A stretch of DNA of 64,000 bases, taken from assembly GCA_035910535.1 (NCBI GenBank), contig JAMHXF010000098.1:71060-135059 (forward strand), written 5' to 3'. Below, piece by piece: positions 59,243 through 64,000 of this stretch; position 1 is the first letter of the stretch; every line of letters begins with the position of its first letter. The translations under genes and the position numbers were made by a program. The stretch comes from Archangium_A sp035910535 (GTDB taxonomy: Bacteria > Myxococcota > Myxococcia > Myxococcales > Myxococcaceae). The notes beneath the pieces were generated by a model, which saw only the letters and a list, made by a program, of their open reading frames with translations, was not told the DNA's origin and ran no database searches.

Positions 59243-60129
59243 TTCTCGGCGTACTGGCACGCGTTCTTGTACCCAAGCGCGCACGACTCTTTGTAGAGCT
59301 TCTTCGCGCGCACGGCGTCCTTCCTGGTGCCTTCGCCGTTCTGGAACATCACGCCCAGGTCGTAGCAGCTCGAGGCGTGCTTGCCGTTGCAGCCTTTCTG
59401 GAAGAGCTCCATGGCGACCTTCAGGTCTTTGGCCACGCCCTTGCCGTCGAGGTGCAGCAGGCCGAGGTTGCGGCACGCGCTGAAGTTGTCGCCGTCGCAC
59501 GCGGTGTCGTAGGCCTGACCCGCGAGCTTCTCGTTGACCGGGCCGCCTTCGCCATTCTGGTACATGACGCCGAGGTCGAAGCAGCTCGACGGGTGGCCGT
59601 TGTCGCAGCCCTTGTGGAAGAGCTCCTTGGCTTTCTTGAGGTTCTTCTCGGTGCCGTTGCCCTCGATGTAGAGCAGGCCGAGGTCGCGACAGCCGGCGTA
59701 GTTGCCGCCGTCACAGGCCTTGGTGAAGAGCTTGAACGCGAGCTTCTCGTTCTTCTCGACGCCTTCGCCCTTCAGGTTCATCGCCGCGGAGTTGGTGCAG
59801 CCGCGCGCGAAGTTGGCGTCACACGCCTTGCTGTAGAAGTGCGCCGCCTTGACCTTGTCGACCTCCACGCCGAGACCGTCGTCGTAGATCCACCCGAGGT
59901 CATCGCACGCGTCACCCGCGCTGCCCTTGCAGCCCTTCTCGAGCAATGGCTTGGCCAGCGCGTAGGCTGACTCGTCTCCACTCTGGCCTTTGTCGATGTA
60001 CGCGCGGCCCGCAAGCGCGCAGCTCTTGGCTTTGCCCTTCTTGCACTCGGCTTCGTCGGACGAGGCCGCGAAGCTGACGACTGACGTGCACAGCGACAGC
60101 AGGAGAAAGCCTCGGGTGGGGTTGGTCAT
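59239..60129 (-). CDS. Sel1-like repeat protein (secreted, Cys-rich)
   Basis: 296 aa. A signal peptide (MTNPTRGFLLLSLCTSVVSF) is followed by about seven ~36-aa Sel1-like repeats, each of type A-x-x-L-F-x-K-A-C-x-x-G-x-x-x-S-C-x-x-L-G. Each repeat has a conserved Cys pair 8 residues apart (for example KACDGGNYAGCRDLG), as in HcpA-type periplasmic proteins. This is a protein-protein interaction scaffold rather than an enzyme. First gene of a pair with DUF1697. Confidence 0.88.
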   Translation of the reverse strand: MTNPTRGFLLLSLCTSVVSFAASSDEAECKKGKAKSCALAGRAYIDKGQSGDESAYALAKPLLEKGCKGSAGDACDDLGWIYDDGLGVEVDKVKAAHFYSKACDANFARGCTNSAAMNLKGEGVEKNEKLAFKLFTKACDGGNYAGCRDLGLLYIEGNGTEKNLKKAKELFHKGCDNGHPSSCFDLGVMYQNGEGGPVNEKLAGQAYDTACDGDNFSACRNLGLLHLDGKGVAKDLKVAMELFQKGCNGKHASSCYDLGVMFQNGEGTRKDAVRAKKLYKESCALGYKNACQYAEK

Positions 60130-60173
60130 GGCGCGGGAGCATACCGTCGGCGCCCGCTATGCTTGAGCACTTC

Positions 60174-60761
60174 ATGAGAGAGCTCGTATTGGCTTCGACC
60201 TCGTCCGCGCGGCGGACCTTGATGACGTCGTTGGGGCTGCCGTTTCGCGCCGAGGCGCCGGGCGTCGACGAAGAGGTACCCGCTGGTACGAGCGTAGAAC
60301 AGGCGGTGGCGATGCTCGCCGAGCGCAAAGCGCGCGCGGTGCTCGAGCGCAACCCTGAGGCGTTGATCATCGGGTCTGATCAACTCGTCTCTCTCGACGG
60401 TCGCGCGCTGGGGAAGCCGGCCGACGCGAAGGCCGCGCGGGAGCAGCTCGCGTCGTTGCGGGGGCGCACGCACGCCATCGTCACCTCGGTGTGTCTGCTC
60501 AGCGCTGACTTCAGCGCAGTCGAGGTCGACCTCGCACAGCTGACGGTGTGGCCGCTGGGCGACGCAGAGCTCGATGGCTACGTGGCGACCGGCGAGTGGG
60601 AAGGCTGCGCCGGCGGGTACCGCGTCGAGGCGCGCGGGCAGGCGCTGTTCGAGCGCATCGACGGAGACCGCACCTCGATTCAGGGCCTGCCGATGCTGCG
60701 CGTGACGCGACTGTTGAGGGCCGCGGGCGTGCGCTTCTTCGAGTCGTTCGGCCGCAGGTAA
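60174..60761 (+). CDS. maf: Maf/YceF nucleotide pyrophosphatase
   Basis: 195 aa from ATG 60174 (ATG 60159 is possible). Hydrolyses non-canonical or modified nucleoside triphosphates. N-terminal ELVLASTSSARRTLM with the S-x-R-R motif, then EALIIGSDQLVSLDGRALGKP, HAIVTSVCLL and the C-terminal CAGGYRVEARGQALF match the family. Substrate (m7GTP or dTTP/UTP) is not certain. The DTW gene follows in the same reading frame 21 bp after the stop. Confidence 0.88.
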   Translation: MRELVLASTSSARRTLMTSLGLPFRAEAPGVDEEVPAGTSVEQAVAMLAERKARAVLERNPEALIIGSDQLVSLDGRALGKPADAKAAREQLASLRGRTHAIVTSVCLLSADFSAVEVDLAQLTVWPLGDAELDGYVATGEWEGCAGGYRVEARGQALFERIDGDRTSIQGLPMLRVTRLLRAAGVRFFESFGRR

Positions 60762-60782
60762 CGGTGCTACGGCCGCCCGCCC

Positions 60783-61274
60783 ATGGAGCCGCTCGCGACA
60801 CGCACGCGCGTCATCATCGTGCAGCACCTGCTCGAGCAGGGTGAACGCAGCAACACCGCGAAGCACGCGCTGGCGGCGTTGAGCAACGCAGAGCGACGTC
60901 TGTACGGCTCGAGAGACGAGCCCCTTCGCACGGATGATTTGAGTGACGCGTGGCTGCTGTGGCCCGGTGATGGCGCGCGCCCGTCAGGCACGCCGGGCAA
61001 GCTGGTGGTGCTCGACGGCTCGTGGAGTCAGGCGCGGCACATGCTTCAGCGCGCTGTGGCGTTGCGGGCGTTGCCGAGGCTCGCCATCGCGCCGTTGCCG
61101 GGTCGTCGCAGTCTGCGTGAGGCGCCTGAAGGGGGCGTGTCGACGCTCGAGGCGCTGGCGGCAGGGCTGCGAATCATCGAGGGCGACGGAGCTGGTGCGC
61201 ATCTCGAAGCGGTGCACGAAGCGTTGGTGCAGAAGCAGCTTCGCGAGCGCGGGTACGTAGGCAAGTCACGTTGA
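60783..61274 (+). CDS. DTW domain protein (tRNA-uridine aminocarboxypropyltransferase-like)
   Basis: 163 aa. The motif LVVLDGSWSQARHML is the D-x-W core of DTW enzymes that add an acp group to uridine in tRNA, and VIIVQHLLEQGERSNTAKHAL matches the first strand. However, the N-terminal Cys-rich zinc segment common in TapT proteins is absent, since the frame is opened by a stop 24 bases before the ATG. A short version or a lost N-terminus is possible. Confidence 0.75.
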   Translation: MEPLATRTRVIIVQHLLEQGERSNTAKHALAALSNAERRLYGSRDEPLRTDDLSDAWLLWPGDGARPSGTPGKLVVLDGSWSQARHMLQRAVALRALPRLAIAPLPGRRSLREAPEGGVSTLEALAAGLRIIEGDGAGAHLEAVHEALVQKQLRERGYVGKSR

Positions 61275-61306
61275 GCGTGGCGCGCTTCTTGGAAAGCGAG
61301 CTGCGC

Positions 61307-61591
61307 ATGCCCTTCCGAATCAGCCTCGTCGTCCTCGCAACGCGGCAGCTCGACGTCGGCCTCCGCGACACGCTCGCGCACTGCGGCGGCACGGAGAACG
61401 GCGTCATCACCCTCAAGCCACGCCTCGAAGCGACGGCCGACGGCATGGCGCTGCACATGATGGGGGTGCGCAGCGCTGATCAACAGGTGCTCGGTAACTT
61501 TTCACTCAAGGTATCTGGCTCGTCGCGCGAGAAGCAAGTGAAGGGCATCGCGAGCCGCATCTGCCAGGAGGTGTCGCAGCTCCACCCGTGA
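61307..61591 (+). CDS. hypothetical protein (94 aa)
   Basis: Start chosen at ATG 61307; a TTG at 61271 or GTG at 61277 would add up to 12 residues. FRISLVVLATRQLDVGLRDT and a beta-alpha tail (QVKGIASRICQEVSQLH) are protein-like. Follows the DTW gene on the same strand. No family recognised. Confidence 0.5.
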   Translation: MPFRISLVVLATRQLDVGLRDTLAHCGGTENGVITLKPRLEATADGMALHMMGVRSADQQVLGNFSLKVSGSSREKQVKGIASRICQEVSQLHP

Positions 61592-61634
61592 CTGCGTGGA
61601 AAGCGTCACGCGTTGCAGCTTGCTGCACGGCAGT

Positions 61635-62099
61635 TCACTCCCAGTGACGTGAACCGCTCAACGCACGAGACAGCACGTCGCTCATGCCGTGCGAGAGCGG
61701 CGAGGGCAGCGCGTCGACGGGGAACGACTTCACCTCGAGAATTTCGAGTGGGTTCATCGGAGGCAGCGTCGGCGAAGAGACCTTTGCGGCGACCACGGCG
61801 GTTACGGCGTGAAAGCGTGGGTCGCGGTGCGGGTTCGAATAGAGCCCGAGCAATTCACCGGCTTCGAGGAGCTCGACGCCGGCTTCTTCCATCAGCTCGC
61901 GCGGCAGCATTTCTTTGAACGTCTCGCCCCACTCGAGCGTGCCGCCGGGCAGACACCATTCACCGGTGTCACCGCGGCGGATCAAGACGAGGTGACCTTC
62001 GACGTCGCGCGCCACTGCCACGAGCCCCACCACCGGGCGTCGCAGCACGTGTCTCGCCACTTCTTTCACGATGCCGAACGCGGCTTTCGGAATGCGCAT
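61635..62099 (-). CDS. Nudix hydrolase
   Basis: 154 aa from ATG 62099. The Nudix box G-x5-E-x7-R-E-U-x-E-E-x-G-U is complete in GTLEWGETFKEMLPRELMEE followed by AGVEL. Hydrolyses a nucleoside diphosphate linked to another moiety. The N-terminal start and the VVGLVAVARDVEGHLVLIRRG strand are typical. Substrate unknown. Expected to be read-through-isolated from the 62202 gene by the terminator at 62148-62177. Confidence 0.92.
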   Translation of the reverse strand: MRIPKAAFGIVKEVARHVLRRPVVGLVAVARDVEGHLVLIRRGDTGEWCLPGGTLEWGETFKEMLPRELMEEAGVELLEAGELLGLYSNPHRDPRFHAVTAVVAAKVSSPTLPPMNPLEILEVKSFPVDALPSPLSHGMSDVLSRALSGSRHWE

Positions 62100-62137
62100 G
62101 CGGTCTCTTACAGCAGGGCACGCCGCGTGGGCGTCGT

Positions 62138-62177
62138 GGAAAAGAAGAAGGGCCGGCGGGTTTCCCCACCGGCCCTT
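62138..62177 (-). terminator. intrinsic terminator after the lamin-tail surface-protein gene
   Basis: On the minus strand the stem AAGGGCCGGTGGG / CCCGCCGGCCCTT (62148-62177, one mismatch) with a GAAA-type loop is followed by CTTCTTCTTTTCC. That is a GC-rich hairpin with a T-rich tail, in the correct position 25 bp after the stop at 62202. Confidence 0.8.
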
Positions 62178-62201
62178 GATCATGTCAGTCGGTGTGACTG
62201 A

Positions 62202-64000
62202 TCAGTTGCACGTGCAGGCGGTGCCAGCGGCGCTCGCGGTGTTCCGCGGCGCAACAGGCGTCGTGGAGATCGTGAAGTCCACGCTGTTGTTGCCCGTGTC
62301 TGCACAACCGCCATTGCCGCGAACGGCCTCTGTCGTCGCCGAGAGCGCACCCAACACTGTGCCGGCACCACAGCTGGCACTACCAAACCCGATGATGTCC
62401 GTGGCCGCAGAGAGGTTGCACGTCGCTCCCGACAGAGCGGACCGTACGAGCGCGATCTTGGCGTTGCTTGCCTGAATCGCCATCGTGCCCGTCACGTCGC
62501 AGGCGGTGGGAAGCGTCGGCCCGCTCGTGCCGGTAACGCCGCAGTAGAGGAAGTAGCCGTTCGCGGGAATCGTGCCCGTGAGCGAGTGCAGACCACCACT
62601 CCAGTTGCTGCCAGCCGCCGCGTACTGCAGTGAGTAGCCCGTGAGGTCAATGGGCGAACCCGTACGATTGCGGAGTTCGACGAAGTCAGTAGCGAACGCG
62701 GTGGTGCCGCTGCCGCCGCCCGTGAAGACCGCGCTGATCACGATGTCGTCAACCGCGCACGTGCCAGCAGCGAAGCCCGTGAAAGTAGCCGTGTTGTTCG
62801 TCGCCGAAACTGGCGTGCCACGGAAGTCAGTCACGCCTTGATTCACTGTCACGGTGTACGACGTGCCGCTCGTCTGAGCTGCGGTGGTCAGCGTCACTGC
62901 GCGAGGCGAGTTCAACGTCGCGTCGACGACGCTCAGCGGGCCACTGATGGCGAACGAACCGGCATCGACCGACGCTGCAGCGATGTCTTCGTTGAAGTTG
63001 ACCGTGACCGTCGTGCTGCTGCCCGCAGTCGCGCTGACAACTTGCGGTGCCGGGCACACGAGGTTGGTGATTTCAGACTGGTTCCACGCCGACGGCTGAC
63101 CGTTCGCGTTGATGCGCCACATCGGGCCGCCGTTCAACGTGAACGTGCAGCCGATGCCGAACTGCTGCGCCGTCATCAGCGCCGTCGGAGCGCGGAAGCG
63201 GAAGTTCGCTCCCGCATCGATGGTGCCAGCCGTCTCGATGAACACCGACTGGTAACCGTTGCCAGCCGCTGCCGGTGCCGCGACGACCTTCGCGCTCAGG
63301 TTCACGAGCTTCCCTTCCCACGCGTCGAGCGAACCCGGCGCGAGGAAGTCGACGGCCGAGGCCGGCTGCACGAAGTTGTTCACGTCGTTCAGCGTGCCGA
63401 CCGTGCTGATGGCCGTGATGCCGGTGACCTGGCGCAGACCCGCGACGACCTGAACCGTCGAAACCGTGATGTTGACGATCTCGCCCACTTCGTACGGACC
63501 ACCCGCCTGCGTCGTCGGATCAAGCGCGACGAAGATGGCCGGACCCGTCGGAGACCCCTGAATGAAGAAGCCCCTCGGGTCGGAGCTGCCTGCTCCGGCC
63601 GCGAACGGCTTGATGTAGGTCACGACCGCTCCAGCAACGCTCAGGTTCACCGTCGCGGAGCCACCGTCGACCGTGATGCCGTTCGCGCCTGCGCGAATTG
63701 CTGCGACCTGCTCGTCAACCGTGCCCGCGTCGAAGTCGCCGCCGCCGGTGCCGGTGCCGCCACCAGTCGCCGTGCCGCCGCCAGTCGCCGTGCCGCCACC
63801 AGTCGCCGTGCCGCCACCAGTCGCCGTGCCGCCACCAGTCGCCGTGCCGCCACCGGTCGCCGTGCCGCCACCAGTCGCCGTGCCGCCGCCAGTCGCCGTG
63901 CCGCCACCAGTCGCCGTGCCGCCACCCGTCGCATCACCACCACCAGTCGCCGTGCCGCCACCAGTCGCCGTGCCGCCACCAGTCGCCGTGCCGCCACCAG
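62202..64000 (-). CDS. surface protein with tandem Gly-Gly-Thr-Ala-Thr-Gly linker, OB-like, Ig-like and lamin-tail domains (5-prime end outside window)
   Basis: Reading frame open from 62202 to the window end; the start lies beyond 64000. Reading from the N-terminal side: a low-complexity linker of (GGTATG)n, then GTGTGGGDFDAGT, an OB-like domain (VDEQVAAIRAGANGITVDGG; LSVAGAVVTYIKPFAAG), a Big_5/SbsA-type Ig-like domain (APQVVSATAGSSTTVTVNFN through TVNQGVTDFRGTPVSATNN) and a lamin-tail domain (DFVELRNRTGSPIDLTGYSL). It ends in a Cys (GTACTCN). Lamin-tail domains are common in secreted nucleases and surface proteins. Enzymatic part, if any, is not in the window. A T-rich terminator follows. 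Confidence 0.8.
   Translation of the reverse strand, partial: GGGTATGGGTATGGGTATGGGDATGGGTATGGGTATGGGTATGGGTATGGGTATGGGTATGGGTATGGGTATGGGTATGGGTGTGGGDFDAGTVDEQVAAIRAGANGITVDGGSATVNLSVAGAVVTYIKPFAAGAGSSDPRGFFIQGSPTGPAIFVALDPTTQAGGPYEVGEIVNITVSTVQVVAGLRQVTGITAISTVGTLNDVNNFVQPASAVDFLAPGSLDAWEGKLVNLSAKVVAAPAAAGNGYQSVFIETAGTIDAGANFRFRAPTALMTAQQFGIGCTFTLNGGPMWRINANGQPSAWNQSEITNLVCPAPQVVSATAGSSTTVTVNFNEDIAAASVDAGSFAISGPLSVVDATLNSPRAVTLTTAAQTSGTSYTVTVNQGVTDFRGTPVSATNNTATFTGFAAGTCAVDDIVISAVFTGGGSGTTAFATDFVELRNRTGSPIDLTGYSLQYAAAGSNWSGGLHSLTGTIPANGYFLYCGVTGTSGPTLPTACDVTGTMAIQASNAKIALVRSALSGATCNLSAATDIIGFGSASCGAGTVLGALSATTEAVRGNGGCADTGNNSVDFTISTTPVAPRNTASAAGTACTCN
63751..64000. repeat. 18-bp tandem repeat (about 14 copies, continuing past the window)
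   Basis: The unit GCCGTGCCGCCACCAGTC (plus strand) repeats with few substitutions (one unit starting GCATCACC near 63931). It encodes (Gly-Gly-Thr-Ala-Thr-Gly)n on the minus strand in the frame of the surface-protein gene. The repeat number is likely variable. Confidence 0.9.

Overview
The window is high-GC and densely coded. It most resembles a chromosomal segment of a predatory or soil bacterium of the Myxococcota (former Myxococcales). The signs are many lipoproteins with Gly/Thr-rich linkers after the lipobox, MopE-type D-x-D-G-D-G metal-binding lipoproteins, choice-of-anchor and PPC-like repeat surface proteins, an FHA-free Ser/Thr kinase with C-terminal membrane anchor, a pseudokinase, a mannose-family PTS fragment, a pilY1/minor-pilin cluster and a deoxyhypusine-synthase homologue. 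This taxonomic placement is inference from gene style; no rRNA or marker set is present. I saw no tRNA, rRNA, CRISPR, IS element, phage gene or origin.

Layout. 1-1535: small genes (YCII-like, DUF4230-like, short secreted peptides). 1536-5247 (minus): three-gene operon of two tandem MopE-like lipoproteins and a PEGA-like membrane protein, joined by ATGA overlaps. 5376-7604 (minus): choice-of-anchor/VWA-like lipoprotein. 7679-9334 (plus): purine nucleoside phosphorylase, PilZ protein, VOC protein. 9335-12940 (minus): PTS EIIC-EIID-HPr, cysteine desulfurase and an HExxH protease-like protein, mostly translationally coupled. 13138-16546 (plus): a 941-aa six-repeat lipoprotein and a small lipoprotein. 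16547-17120: the only long gene-free stretch. 17121-23830: orphan histidine kinase, transglutaminase-like/DUF350 pair, GT51 remnant, ATP-grasp protein, class IV aminotransferase-like protein, DUF2461. 23946-29825: Ser/Thr kinase operon, lipoproteins, outer-membrane protein. 29833-35816: unknown 496-aa protein, dimethylglycine/sarcosine dehydrogenase-like enzyme divergent from a di-haem cytochrome c peroxidase, YebC-family protein. 35853-43390 (minus): fimT/U-pilV-pilW-pilX-pilY1 type IV pilus tip operon. 43534-51768: housekeeping and metabolic singletons (AllA, DUF4180, hydrolase, pterin dehydratase, thioesterase, CoA-transferase, EVE, ThrE-type exporter, GNAT). 51971-54586: pseudokinase divergent from deoxyhypusine synthase-like protein. 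54662-62099: RNase H, membrane proteins, Sel1-repeat protein, Maf, DTW, Nudix. 62202-64000: a lamin-tail/Ig-like surface protein whose N-terminus runs off the window inside an 18-bp tandem repeat.

Recurrent organisation: adjacent same-strand genes very often overlap by 4 bp (ATGA or GTGA), so translational coupling is common here. The most unusual non-coding signal is a 45-bp palindromic element. It occurs twice (5293-5337 and 54602-54646), with perfect 14-bp arms and a nearly identical 17-nt loop, each time just downstream of a stop codon and in the same orientation relative to that gene. Long ORFs antisense to pilY1 and pilW and to other genes were treated as GC-codon shadows.
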